Source of the DNA: Rhodonellum sp041748555
Lineage (GTDB): Bacteria > Bacteroidota > Bacteroidia > Cytophagales > Cyclobacteriaceae
DNA: 64,000 nt
Assembly (NCBI GenBank): GCA_041748555.1
Contig: JBGTDA010000056.1
Coordinates: forward strand, 1-64,000
Direction: 5' to 3'
The stretch's first letter is position 1; each line of letters opens with the position of its first letter. The notes beneath the pieces were generated by a model. The model did not search any database. It was not told the DNA's origin and saw nothing but the letters and a program-made list of their open reading frames with translations. The translations under genes were made by a program, and so were the position numbers. Shown here piece by piece: positions 26,388-35,536 of the stretch.

Positions 26388-28142
26388 ATGATGAAAAAGA
26401 ACAGACAAATTTTGATAATTATCCTCGGCTGCCTCTTTTTTGGAGGTGTGGCAGGTTGGATGTTGAAAGGTGATGGCAATCAAGAAGAACATCTTCATGT
26501 TGCCGATGATGGAACGGTTTATACCTGTTCCATGCATCCCCAGATCCGTCAGGATGAACCGGGCCAGTGTCCGATTTGTGGCATGGCACTTACACCTGTA
26601 AGCCAGAGTAGCGGAGAATCCGATCCATACATTCTGGAAATGACACCCGAGGCTATGGCGCTTTCCAACGTCATGACCACCACTGTAGAATCAGGTCAGT
26701 CCAGCAATACCATCCAATTGACAGGAAAGATTCAGAAGGATGAACAGCGGGTTACTAGTTTGACCGCTAATTACGCAGGAAGGATTGAGCATTTGTTTGT
26801 GAGTTTTACAGGTCAGGAAGTTCGTAAAGGTCAAAAACTGGCTACAGTCTATTCCCCTGATTTGGTAAATGCACAAAAGGAATTGTTGGAGACAATGAAA
26901 ATGAAAGCTTCCAATCCGGCACTTTACGAGGCTGCTAGAGAAAAACTCAGACTTTGGAATATTTCTGAAACCCAGATCAAAGAATTAGAGAATTCCGGTG
27001 AGCTCAAAACCCAGTTTGATATAGTGGCAGAAGCGTCAGGCGTAGTCACAGCACGGAATGTTTCTGTAGGTGATTTTGTGAATAGGGGAACTCCTTTGTT
27101 CGAAATAGTCGATTTGAGTATGGTTTGGGTGGTTTTGGATGCATATGAATCGGATCTCGGAGGGATCAGCAGAGGTGATCAAGTTACGTTTACTGTCAAT
27201 GCTTTGCCGGGAAAAGAATTTGAGGCAACGGTTTCATTTATTGATCCCATACTGAATCCTGACACGCGAACCCTGGCCATCAGGGCGGAAGCAACTAATC
27301 CCGCTCAACAATTAAAACCGGGTATGTTTGTTACAGGTTTGATCGAAACGGAGGGAATAACCGCCGTACAAGGACTATTGATACCTAGATCCGCAGTTCT
27401 TTGGACAGGTAAGCGATCTGTTGTTTACTTGCAAAAAGGAACAAAATCCGCTCCTGCTTTCGAAATGCGCGAGATAATCTTGGGACCCAGAGCGGGAGAT
27501 CAATATTTAGTCGAATCAGGATTGGAACCAGGTGAAGAAGTGGTGACAAACGGAGTGTTTGCGGTTGATGCCGCAGCACAGTTGACCGGAAACTACAGTA
27601 TGATGAATAGACCTGAAATTAAAACTTTGGATGTGCCTGACGATTTCAGAAAACAATTGTCATCTGTAGTGCAGGCTTATTTATCCCTGAAAAACGCTTT
27701 GGTAAAAACGGATGTAAAGGCAACTCAGGCCGCCGTTCCCAAAATCAAAACTGCATTGGGGAGTGTTCAAATGGGACTGCTTGAAGATAATGCACATGAC
27801 GTTTGGATGAGTTTGTTAAAACCGATTCAGGGCAGTTTGGATGAAATCCAGCAAAAAGTTGATATAGAGGAACAGCGGAAGGAATTTGAAGTCTTGTCTG
27901 ATAATCTGATAGAAGCAGTGGAATATTTTGGCGTGGAAGATAATGTACTGTACAAACAATACTGTCCCATGGCCTTCCGGGATCAGGGAGCATATTGGTT
28001 AAGTGCTGAAAAAGAAATCCAAAATCCTTATTTTGGTGACCAAATGCTTACATGTGGTGAGGTGAAGCAGGAGTACGAACCGGGAGCAAAGGTTACGGTA
28101 AATCCAAAAATTGATATGCCTGTTCCCGGTCATAATCATTGA
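26388..28142 (+). CDS. Efflux RND periplasmic adaptor, CusB type, with heavy-metal-binding domain
   Basis: A 584-residue protein. ATG 26388 is chosen, since a TTG at 26364 would overlap tolC. After a membrane anchor (about 6-25) comes a heavy-metal-binding domain, YTCSMHPQIRQDEPGQCPIC (about 45-64) with GMAL, having Cys/Met/His ligands. The barrel-sandwich and hairpin parts are typical of membrane fusion proteins (GRIEHLFVSFTGQEVRKGQ, EASGVVTARNVSVGDFVNRG, GLEPGEEVVTNGVFAVDAA). The C-terminal about 160 residues form a DUF3347-like domain ending with QYCPMAF and DQMLTCGEV, another Cys/Met-rich unit. It links the CusA-like pump to the TolC-like channel. Confidence 0.92.
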   Translation: MMKKNRQILIIILGCLFFGGVAGWMLKGDGNQEEHLHVADDGTVYTCSMHPQIRQDEPGQCPICGMALTPVSQSSGESDPYILEMTPEAMALSNVMTTTVESGQSSNTIQLTGKIQKDEQRVTSLTANYAGRIEHLFVSFTGQEVRKGQKLATVYSPDLVNAQKELLETMKMKASNPALYEAAREKLRLWNISETQIKELENSGELKTQFDIVAEASGVVTARNVSVGDFVNRGTPLFEIVDLSMVWVVLDAYESDLGGISRGDQVTFTVNALPGKEFEATVSFIDPILNPDTRTLAIRAEATNPAQQLKPGMFVTGLIETEGITAVQGLLIPRSAVLWTGKRSVVYLQKGTKSAPAFEMREIILGPRAGDQYLVESGLEPGEEVVTNGVFAVDAAAQLTGNYSMMNRPEIKTLDVPDDFRKQLSSVVQAYLSLKNALVKTDVKATQAAVPKIKTALGSVQMGLLEDNAHDVWMSLLKPIQGSLDEIQQKVDIEEQRKEFEVLSDNLIEAVEYFGVEDNVLYKQYCPMAFRDQGAYWLSAEKEIQNPYFGDQMLTCGEVKQEYEPGAKVTVNPKIDMPVPGHNH

Positions 28143-28224
28143 GATGGATTAAAAACGATCAATAATGGTTTAACCGTGAAAATGACCTATCTATTACTCT
28201 CCTCAAAATCAAGTTGAATTTTTT

Positions 28225-28261
28225 GGAGGCATGAATTTTCTTATGAACCTCCGAGGTTTTT
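28225..28261 (+). terminator. Possible terminator of the efflux operon
   Basis: GGAGGCAT (28225-28232) can pair with ATG-AA-CCTCC (28243-28252, two-base bulge), and an overlapping small hairpin AACCT-CCG-AGGTT leads into a run of T. The structure is imperfect. It lies about 80 bases after the adaptor stop. Confidence 0.35.
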
Positions 28262-28398
28262 CTTACGATGAAGATTTCCTGGATTTGTATATAAAAAAGG
28301 AATTCATATTCCTTTTCAAGATATTATTGCTAAATGATTCGTTTCCTCAAAGGGCAAGTGCTTTTGTGGATATTGCGGAGAATAATTTTGCGGATGAA

Positions 28399-29439
28399 TC
28401 AGATAGGGCTTATATCATTATCCAAAGCACTTGAATTATAGATGCTGTCCCGTAAAACTTCATCCAGCTTTTTAGCCTCTTTACTGATAATTTCCAGATA
28501 GAAATTGATATCCTTACTACAGCTCCGGAGGTCCATTAATTCTAGAATACCTATAATATTTGCAAGCTTCGACCTCATCAGATGCGACTGATTGAAGGTA
28601 AGGTCTTTTAAAAACTGACTTTGCTTCTCCAACAAAAACTCTGATTTCTTTTTATCTGAAACATTAAAAAAGCAACCAACCATAGAAAGTGGTTTTCCAT
28701 CCAGATCCCATTTGATTACTTTACCGTATCCGGTTACCCACAATTCGAGGCCAATCAACGTCCGTAATCTAAAATCACAATGAAAGGGATTTTTTCCTAT
28801 GCTTTTGAAATGATCCTCAAGCCTTGATTCCACTTTTATTTTGTCCTCTTTATCAATGTGATTTTGCCATTTCACGTCTGTTTGGAAATCCTGACAGTCA
28901 TTATAACCCAACATTTTCTTTAAGGTATTGCTCATTTGATCCTTTCCTTTATCCAAGTCCGAAACCCAATACCCAATTAGACTGTCATCAAATAAACCTT
29001 CCATAATTTCATTCTTGATTTGATATTCATAGGCAAAATCTGGAAAAGTCAGACTCTTTTCGTTAAACTTCTGAATATCATGTCCCAAGGCAGAAACCTG
29101 AACATTGCCTAGGATGTCCTTGAATATGGAAAATTCCCAGCGGGTCCAATGAAAATCACTGCCATCGGATCTGATTTTTCTGGATTCCATAACAAAACTC
29201 CGTTTATCCGTTTCAAGTGCTTTATTTAGCATTTGCTTAAAATTCGAAAAATCGATGGTAAAAAGATAATCCTCAAACAAGCTACTTCCTGTCGAGTTGG
29301 TATACAAGGAGAGTTGTTTTTGAAATTTGTTGTTGGAGAATAAAATTTTCCCATCTTTATCCATCTGAAAATAATAGAGAAAATCAGAGTGGATCAAAGA
29401 ATTGTTATGTTGGGTCAATGTGTTAATTTTGTGGTTCAC
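28399..29439 (-). CDS. PAS-domain protein with an H-box helix but no kinase domain
   Basis: A 346-residue soluble protein with a GTG start at 29439; the nearby ATG at 29441 is out of frame and stops at once. Two PAS domains are visible: the first at about 18-125 (DFLYYFQMDKDGKILFSNNK) and the second at about 150-265 (LIGYWVSDLDKGKDQMSNTL, then PFHCDFRLRT, the PAC part). The C-terminal about 70 residues (LTFNQSHLMRSKLANIIGIL) look like a HisKA dimerisation helix with a His in the H-box position, but the chain ends without N, G1 or G2 ATP-binding boxes. It may act as a sensor adaptor or phosphotransfer partner. Confidence 0.8.
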   Translation of the reverse strand: MNHKINTLTQHNNSLIHSDFLYYFQMDKDGKILFSNNKFQKQLSLYTNSTGSSLFEDYLFTIDFSNFKQMLNKALETDKRSFVMESRKIRSDGSDFHWTRWEFSIFKDILGNVQVSALGHDIQKFNEKSLTFPDFAYEYQIKNEIMEGLFDDSLIGYWVSDLDKGKDQMSNTLKKMLGYNDCQDFQTDVKWQNHIDKEDKIKVESRLEDHFKSIGKNPFHCDFRLRTLIGLELWVTGYGKVIKWDLDGKPLSMVGCFFNVSDKKKSEFLLEKQSQFLKDLTFNQSHLMRSKLANIIGILELMDLRSCSKDINFYLEIISKEAKKLDEVLRDSIYNSSALDNDISPI

Positions 29440-29546
29440 ATTCTACAGATTTTTCAAATTTAAATAATTAGAATATAAAAAGCAAAATAAACAATGTGTA
29501 ATACAGTAATCTATCTTCCAATTACTTTACGCTGAATTTAATTAAT

Positions 29547-30146
29547 ATGGAAAAAGATCTTTTTCTCAATAGATCCAAATTTGGATCTCAGGAAAACACA
29601 GGAAATTTGATGCACTTGGAGGCAGCTGAGGCACTTTTAAATGAATGGGTAAAAAATGAAAAATTAAAGGTTCATATGAAGCAGGTTGGGCATTTAATGA
29701 AAGAATACGCCGGATATAAAAATTATGATGAATCAACACAGCACATGTGGTACCTAAGCGGCCTCCTTCATGATGCTGATTGGGATCAGTGGCCCGACGA
29801 TCACTGCGGAAAAATCATAGAAGAACTGGAGTCAAGAAAAATAGATCCAAGGATTATTAAAGCTATTGCCAGTCACGGTCCGAGGTATTTCGGTGTGGAA
29901 CCAACTTCAGAAATGGATAAGATGTTATATGCTTTTGATGAACTTTCAGGTTTTGTTCATGCATATTCTCTGATGCGGCCTCAGGGATATGAGGGAATGG
30001 AAGTAAAAGGCGTAAAAAAAAGGCTGAAGGATAAAAATTTTGCAGCACAGGTAAGCAGAGAAGACATAGCTGATGCTTCCGAGAGAGCAGGCATTCCCTT
30101 AGATGATCTTATCAGATTTGTAATTGCAAATCAGCTGCGACCATAA
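29547..30146 (+). CDS. HD-domain hydrolase
   Basis: A 199-residue cytoplasmic HD-superfamily phosphohydrolase. Metal-binding residues are visible as VHMKQVGHLM (first His), GLLHDADWDQWPDDH (His75-Asp76) and AIASHGP (His near 109). The core starts at MHLEAAEALLNEWVKN (about 22), the usual N-terminus of the family, so the real start could be that ATG. The ATG at 29547 is kept because it gives a complete frame. The substrate is unknown, and metal-dependent nucleotide or phosphoester hydrolysis is expected. It is divergent from the PAS gene and shares a terminator with the DUF4494 gene. Confidence 0.82.
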   Translation: MEKDLFLNRSKFGSQENTGNLMHLEAAEALLNEWVKNEKLKVHMKQVGHLMKEYAGYKNYDESTQHMWYLSGLLHDADWDQWPDDHCGKIIEELESRKIDPRIIKAIASHGPRYFGVEPTSEMDKMLYAFDELSGFVHAYSLMRPQGYEGMEVKGVKKRLKDKNFAAQVSREDIADASERAGIPLDDLIRFVIANQLRP

Positions 30147-30178
30147 CGGATACAAGGGATATCTGAGTTTTTACAAAC

Positions 30179-30207
30179 AAAAAAGGAGGTTCTTGCCTCC
30201 TTTTTTT
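30179..30207. terminator. Bidirectional intrinsic terminator
   Basis: AAAAAAGGAGG, loop TTCTTG, then CCTCCTTTTTTT form a clean hairpin between the HD gene and the convergent DUF4494 gene. Its last bases overlap the DUF4494 stop codon. Confidence 0.88.
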
Positions 30208-30718
30208 ATTCTTCGGTATGATCTTGAAATTCCGGTTCAACCTCTCTCACAGGTTTTAAATTTTCGGGAATTGAAGGATTGAGATCATCCTCTTTTTCGT
30301 ACGGGAATATTTCAACTATAGAACTTTCAGTAATGTCGGGAACTCTGAAGGTTACCAGCATATTATTTAAGCTTTCGAAGATCCTCTCATAAGCCTCCTT
30401 CACATCATGGGCAGTTACCAACATAAACTGAGTGACTTTTTTCTCTTTTCCACTATCAGCATCGGCTACTAAATAGGTGATTTTACACTTATGCCACACA
30501 TCTATATCGTCGTAGAAAAAAACATCTACGATATTGCTTTTACTGATATTGGTAACTTGAAAATCACCTCTGATAACTGATCCCAACATATCGTAAATCC
30601 GTGCCTCGGCTTCGGTAAAAGACACCGCATCTACCAAGTATTGTTCCGAAACATTTTTGAGCATTCCCTGCTCACTTTCTTTGGCGTATTTTACCTTGCA
30701 CAAAAACCAGGTTCTCAT
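30206..30718 (-). CDS. DUF4494 domain protein
   Basis: A 170-residue protein of the Bacteroidota-specific DUF4494 family. The start MRTWFLCKVKYAK, the central FTEAEARIYDMLGS and FFYDDIDVWHKCKITYLVAD fit that family. The chain looks like two similar alpha/beta units: the FTEAEARIYD...GDFQVTNISK pattern is echoed by HDVKEAYERIFES...TFRVPDITES. There is no signal peptide and no catalytic motif. Function unknown. It is expressed alone and converges on the HD gene. Confidence 0.88.
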   Translation of the reverse strand: MRTWFLCKVKYAKESEQGMLKNVSEQYLVDAVSFTEAEARIYDMLGSVIRGDFQVTNISKSNIVDVFFYDDIDVWHKCKITYLVADADSGKEKKVTQFMLVTAHDVKEAYERIFESLNNMLVTFRVPDITESSIVEIFPYEKEDDLNPSIPENLKPVREVEPEFQDHTEE

Positions 30719-31031
30719 ATTTTTTGATTAGTTTTTTCTGCTGCGAAGGTAAGATATATTGACAAAAGCACCAATGAAAATGAAGAATTGGGAAACGGGA
30801 ATACAGCCCTGATGGTATTAGTGACTTTTTTTCACAAGCATATGGTTAAATCCGTGTTGCTTCGACTGAATATATCTCACAATAGAAGATTTCTTCTGCA
30901 GTCCAACTCCTTTTATAAAAGCCAGTACACTTACCGAAGAAAAGAAGATATTGATTTACTTATGTTGCTTTTTATCCGGAAATTGTTTCGCTCTCAAAAT
31001 TTGGCGTAAATTATTATTTAAATAATTTTCT
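30719..31031. other. Intergenic region (313 bases) between DUF4494 and patatin genes
   Basis: This is a divergent region. On the DUF4494 side, 30744-30751 reads TACCTTCG on the minus strand, one mismatch from TAnnTTTG, with TTG 20 bases upstream (30772-30774): a plausible promoter. On the other side, AATTTGG just before 31010 is followed by a very A/T-rich stretch up to the ATG at 31032. A 73-codon open frame here (30788-31009) has no recognisable features and is not annotated as a gene. Confidence 0.5.
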
Positions 31032-33320
31032 ATGTGGAAAAACGTGCTTTATAGTTTTCCGATCCAGCTATTGCTGCTTCATTTTAAAAAAAATCTGTTT
31101 CTTATATTTTTTTGGATTCTGCTCACCTTAATAGTTTTGCAAAATTTCGGAACTGTGTTGGGAATTCCCTTTTTGTTTTTGGACCCGGAATACCTGAATG
31201 CAGTTTCCTGGCAAGGATTTTTTCTAATGGGTATTGGGCTGGCTATTTTTACGATGGCATTTCATATGACCACTTATATTCTGGATGCTGTGCGATACAG
31301 GTTTCTAGCGGTCATCAAAAGACCCTTCATTCAGTTTTGTGTCAACAACTCCATTATTCCATTGATATTTTACATAATTTACCTCTATAGCTTCATAGCT
31401 TTTCAGTTGGATAATGAACTTCCGAGCAACTGGGAAATCGTGCGTTATATACTGGGGTTTATTCTGGGAACAGTCATGACCTATGCTGTTGTTTTTGTCT
31501 ATTTGAGCTTTACCAACAAGGATTTTTTCATCCTATTTGCGGATTCTGTGGAAAAGCAAATGCGAAAAGTCAATATTTCCCGCGCCAATATGCTACGCCA
31601 AATCAAAGAGAGCAGACATCACGAAAAGCAAGTTCTGAATTATCTGGATTATAAATCCGGATTCAAATCAGTCGTCCGGGATTTTTCCAAATATCAAGGA
31701 TATCAGCTGTTTCGGGTATTCGATCAGAATCATCTCAATCTTTTTATCATCCAGGCTTTACTGATTTTTTTGATCTTATTCCTGGGGTTTTTCAGAGAAT
31801 ACCCGTTTCTTCAGATACCTGCAGCCATGAGCGGCCTGCTTTTACTTGCTGTATTGATGATGCTGGTAGGAGCTGTGGCATTTTGGTTAAGAGATTGGGC
31901 AATTCCTTTAGTGTTGGGCGGCTTGGTCTTGCTTAATTATATGACCGGCACCGAATTCTATAACCGGCCCCATACGGCCTTCGGTCTGAATTACAATATC
32001 CCTCCGGCTGATTATAGTTTGGAATATCTTGAGCAGCTTCTCCATGCTGACAGTATCCAAAAAGACAAGGATTATACGCTAGGGATTCTCCAAAATTGGC
32101 GAAATAAATTTCCCGAAGACCAAAACCCCAGAATGGTATTTATCACCACCAGTGGTGGAGGCCAACGTTCTGCACTATGGACTTTAAATGTGCTGCAAAA
32201 TGCCGAAAAGGTCAGTGATGGCAGGTTGTTCAATCATACTCAGATGATCACCGGAGCTTCGGGAGGGACAGTTGGAGCTGCGTTTTTCAGAGAAATATAC
32301 TTAAGGTCGCTGGATGATCCTTCCATAGATATTTATGCTCGGAAATACCTCGATCAGATTTCCTCTGATAATCTAAACCCAATCATTTTCACTTTGTTGG
32401 TCAATGATTTGTTGATCAGAAACCAATATTTTGAATATAATGGAAGGCTTTACCTCAAAGATCGGGGATATGCTTTTGAAAACCAGCTGAATATCAATAC
32501 AGAAGGTGTTCTGGACAAACCCCTTAAGAGTTATAGGGTCCCTGAATATGAGAGTAAGATACCGATGCTTCCCATTGCGCCACTCATCACTAATGATGGA
32601 AGAAAGCTGTTTATTTCGCCACATTCAATGGCCTATATGGGCATATCAATAGAAAGGAGTGAAGGACCTGATGAAAAAAGCCAATCTATAGACTTTCAGC
32701 GGTTTTTTGCCGGACATGATGCACCTAATCTAAGATTTCTCAGTGCGCTACGGATGGGTGCCACTTTCCCTTTCATTACACCACATATTCAATTGCCGTC
32801 AATCCCGAGGATGGAAACCATGGATGCGGGACTTTCCGATAACTTCGGGATTCAGGATGCTATCCGGTTTATGTACATATTTCAGAATTGGATCAAAGAG
32901 AACACCTCAGGAGTAACTTTGGTGACTATTCGTGATTCGGAGAAATCCACAGAAATTGAACCCAAAAAACCACCCACTATTCTGCAAAAATTGTCCACTC
33001 CACTTAAAAACATTTATATCAATTGGGATAATGTCCAAACGCTAAACAATGAAGTGCTTTTTAACTACATGAAAGAAAGTCTCGAATTCGATCTGGAAAA
33101 GATTGAATTTGAATATAGTGTGGATCAATATCTCAAAGAGAGATATTCCAACAAGCCTTCGGCTGAGGTAAGTCAGGAAGAAATCGAGACGCAAAGAGCC
33201 TCCTTGAACTGGAGGCTGACAGCGAGAGAGAAGAAATCCATTCTGGACAACATCAACAGCGCAAAGAACATCGCAGCCCTAAGGGAGATCCAGAATATTC
33301 AATTTACAATTCCTGAATAA
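31032..33320 (+). CDS. Membrane patatin-like phospholipase
   Basis: A 762-residue protein with a membrane N-terminal half and a patatin domain. About seven hydrophobic helices lie in 15-305, with a soluble basic loop at about 172-230. The hydrolase part begins near 367: SGGGQRSALW is the glycine-rich oxyanion loop, GASGG (408-412) carries the nucleophile Ser410, and MDAGLSDNFG (about 596-605) supplies the catalytic Asp. Patatins cleave acyl groups from phospholipids. Fusion to a multi-helix membrane domain suggests action at the membrane surface. It converges on the antiporter gene with three bases between the stops. Confidence 0.85.
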   Translation: MWKNVLYSFPIQLLLLHFKKNLFLIFFWILLTLIVLQNFGTVLGIPFLFLDPEYLNAVSWQGFFLMGIGLAIFTMAFHMTTYILDAVRYRFLAVIKRPFIQFCVNNSIIPLIFYIIYLYSFIAFQLDNELPSNWEIVRYILGFILGTVMTYAVVFVYLSFTNKDFFILFADSVEKQMRKVNISRANMLRQIKESRHHEKQVLNYLDYKSGFKSVVRDFSKYQGYQLFRVFDQNHLNLFIIQALLIFLILFLGFFREYPFLQIPAAMSGLLLLAVLMMLVGAVAFWLRDWAIPLVLGGLVLLNYMTGTEFYNRPHTAFGLNYNIPPADYSLEYLEQLLHADSIQKDKDYTLGILQNWRNKFPEDQNPRMVFITTSGGGQRSALWTLNVLQNAEKVSDGRLFNHTQMITGASGGTVGAAFFREIYLRSLDDPSIDIYARKYLDQISSDNLNPIIFTLLVNDLLIRNQYFEYNGRLYLKDRGYAFENQLNINTEGVLDKPLKSYRVPEYESKIPMLPIAPLITNDGRKLFISPHSMAYMGISIERSEGPDEKSQSIDFQRFFAGHDAPNLRFLSALRMGATFPFITPHIQLPSIPRMETMDAGLSDNFGIQDAIRFMYIFQNWIKENTSGVTLVTIRDSEKSTEIEPKKPPTILQKLSTPLKNIYINWDNVQTLNNEVLFNYMKESLEFDLEKIEFEYSVDQYLKERYSNKPSAEVSQEEIETQRASLNWRLTAREKKSILDNINSAKNIAALREIQNIQFTIPE

Positions 33321-33323
33321 GGC

Positions 33324-35345
33324 TCAATCTATTTCAATTTCGGTTTCAAAGGCCTCAATGGCATCAGGTTTTCCCACGACATATAGCAGATCTCCGAGTT
33401 TCAGTTTATGGTCACCGGTGATTTGAGTAATGGTTTTGTTTTTCCGTTTGATGGCAACCAGATTGATGCCGGCAGTTTCCCGCAGATGGACATCTTTTAT
33501 AGGTTTGTTGATATAAGTTCCGCTGTCTTTTTCTACTTTGAGGGTAGCAAAATTGATCTCAGGCAAATCCAGCTTAAACTTTGAATCTGTATCCGGGGAA
33601 GTTTTCCGGAACATTTCATAATTATAAGATCTGACATCTTCAGTGAATTTTTCAATGTCGTGTCTAGGGACCAGGTACTTGTCGAGAACCCGGGTGAAAA
33701 TTTCTATAGAGGTTTCAAATTCTTCAGGTATAACTTCGTCAGCACCTAATTTCAGGTTTTCTTCCATTTCATTCACATACCTGGTTCTGACAATTACAAA
33801 AGGATTTTTAGTGATATGCTTGATGTTGGTGATGATTCTTTTGGTAGCATCAGGATTGGAAATGGCAATAACCACCACTCTTGCCTTGTGGATATTCACA
33901 TGCTCCAAAATGGATTCGTTTGAGGCATCGCCGTAAACTATAGGTTCCCCTTTTGCCGCTTCGTTTCGCACGGTTTCAGGATTCATTTCCACAATGACAT
34001 ATGGAATATTTGCGGAGTTTGCAGCTCTGGATAGGTTCCTACCGTTAAGACCATATCCTATTATTACCAGATGGTCTTTTAAGCCGTCCTTTTCCAAATA
34101 AACCTCTGGAGAGGCTCCTGGCCCTGTGGCGAATTTTTTATGCAGTTTTTTAGGTAAGGGGATGTTCAGAACCTTGGATGCCAGCTTTTGTCTTTGCTTC
34201 AATACAAAAGGTGTTAAAGCCATTGTCAGAATAGAGATAGCTAAAAAATATTGGTAGGTGGTGTCATCCAAAAGGTTGTACTGAAGTCCTTCCTTGGCTA
34301 ATAAAAGGGAAAATTCGCCTACCTGGAAAATCGAGAAACCAACCACAAAAGATTCCTGAAGTCCCTGTCCGATCGATTTTACCGAAATGGAGACCAATAT
34401 AAACTTTATCACAATCGTCAGGACCGTCAGTGCCAGAATCGTAAAAATATTTGAAACCAGAAAGCTGATATCAAACAGCATTCCCACGGAAACAAAAAAG
34501 AAACTCAAGAAAATCTCACGGAAGGGAAGTATTTTGCCTGTGGCATGATGGCTGTAGTCGGATTCGCTGATAATCAAACCTGCCAGAAAGGCTCCCAATC
34601 CAAGAGATAATCCCAAGAGAGAAGTCAGATAGGCAACTGCAAAACAGGTGACAATGATGCTGAGCAGAAACAATTCTTCGCTTCGGGTTTTGGCAACTCT
34701 GAAAAGAAGGTTCGGAATAAGATATTTTGCACTTATAATGGTTATCAAAATTACCAGGCCGCCCTTCAAAGCCATAATCAACAAGGATAAGGCAATGTTT
34801 TCGGTTTCTCCTGCCAGCATAGGTGTGAAAAGCATCAGGGGAACAATAATCACGTCCTGAAAAATCAGAATGGCCAAGGTGGTCCTACCCGAAACCGTAT
34901 TCACCTGACCGGCCTCCTGAAGTAATTTAAGTACAATGGCGGTGGAGCTCAGCGCAAAAAGAAATCCCATGAAAACCGAAATATTCCACGCAAAACCAAA
35001 TAGATGTGCCAGAAGTGTGGTGATCAATATGGTTAGGAAAACCTGTAATGACCCTCCGATAAATACCGCTTTTTTTATGGAGAGTAAACTTTTGAGCGAA
35101 AATTCCATCCCTATAACGAACAGTAAAAGAATCACGCCAATTTCTGATAGCATTTCCACCGCCGTAGAAGCCGCAACCAAAGACAAACCATAGGGACCCG
35201 CTATCGCACCTGTAAACAAAAACCCGATAATGGTTGGGATTTTGAGTCGCATGAACAAAAGAATCACCAATGTGGCCAATCCAAAAATGACTACTATATC
35301 TGAAAGTAAAGGGAATTCTACTGAAGCTAAAGAAAGATAATTCAT
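33324..35345 (-). CDS. Cation:proton antiporter, CPA2 family (KefB/KefC-like) with TrkA domains
   Basis: A 673-residue transporter. About 12-13 membrane helices fill residues 10-380 (FGLATLVILLFMRLKIPTII, GLSLGLGAFLAGLIISESDY and others), typical of CPA2 exchangers. A regulatory RCK/TrkA-N domain follows at about 415-530 with the nucleotide loop VIIGYGLNGRNLSRAA and VYGDASNE. A TrkA-C domain lies at about 585-673 (DVHLRETAGINLVAI). Potassium or sodium exchange for protons is expected, gated by a nucleotide. It is a single-gene unit. Confidence 0.92.
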   Translation of the reverse strand: MNYLSLASVEFPLLSDIVVIFGLATLVILLFMRLKIPTIIGFLFTGAIAGPYGLSLVAASTAVEMLSEIGVILLLFVIGMEFSLKSLLSIKKAVFIGGSLQVFLTILITTLLAHLFGFAWNISVFMGFLFALSSTAIVLKLLQEAGQVNTVSGRTTLAILIFQDVIIVPLMLFTPMLAGETENIALSLLIMALKGGLVILITIISAKYLIPNLLFRVAKTRSEELFLLSIIVTCFAVAYLTSLLGLSLGLGAFLAGLIISESDYSHHATGKILPFREIFLSFFFVSVGMLFDISFLVSNIFTILALTVLTIVIKFILVSISVKSIGQGLQESFVVGFSIFQVGEFSLLLAKEGLQYNLLDDTTYQYFLAISILTMALTPFVLKQRQKLASKVLNIPLPKKLHKKFATGPGASPEVYLEKDGLKDHLVIIGYGLNGRNLSRAANSANIPYVIVEMNPETVRNEAAKGEPIVYGDASNESILEHVNIHKARVVVIAISNPDATKRIITNIKHITKNPFVIVRTRYVNEMEENLKLGADEVIPEEFETSIEIFTRVLDKYLVPRHDIEKFTEDVRSYNYEMFRKTSPDTDSKFKLDLPEINFATLKVEKDSGTYINKPIKDVHLRETAGINLVAIKRKNKTITQITGDHKLKLGDLLYVVGKPDAIEAFETEIEID

Positions 35346-35536
35346 ATAAACACTTGAAGTCTGTAGACTGAATCAATTTTAAAAATACGATAAACCAGCT
35401 GAAATTTTTGGAAAATAAATGTTTTGGTAACCTTATATTGAAAATCACTTTGAGTTTAAGGTTAGGTGACTTTTACAATTCTCCAATGTGGAGGCCTAAA
35501 AAACGGATTTGAAAGCAATCATAGGTGAATCGCTGA

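Noticed and set aside
28231..28434. 67-codon open frame after the efflux operon
   Set aside because: It overlaps the 3' end of the PAS gene, shows no family or signal features, and covers a terminator-like hairpin.
30788..31009. 73-codon open frame in the DUF4494/patatin intergenic region
   Set aside because: Basic, without recognisable motifs, in a divergent promoter region; probably chance.
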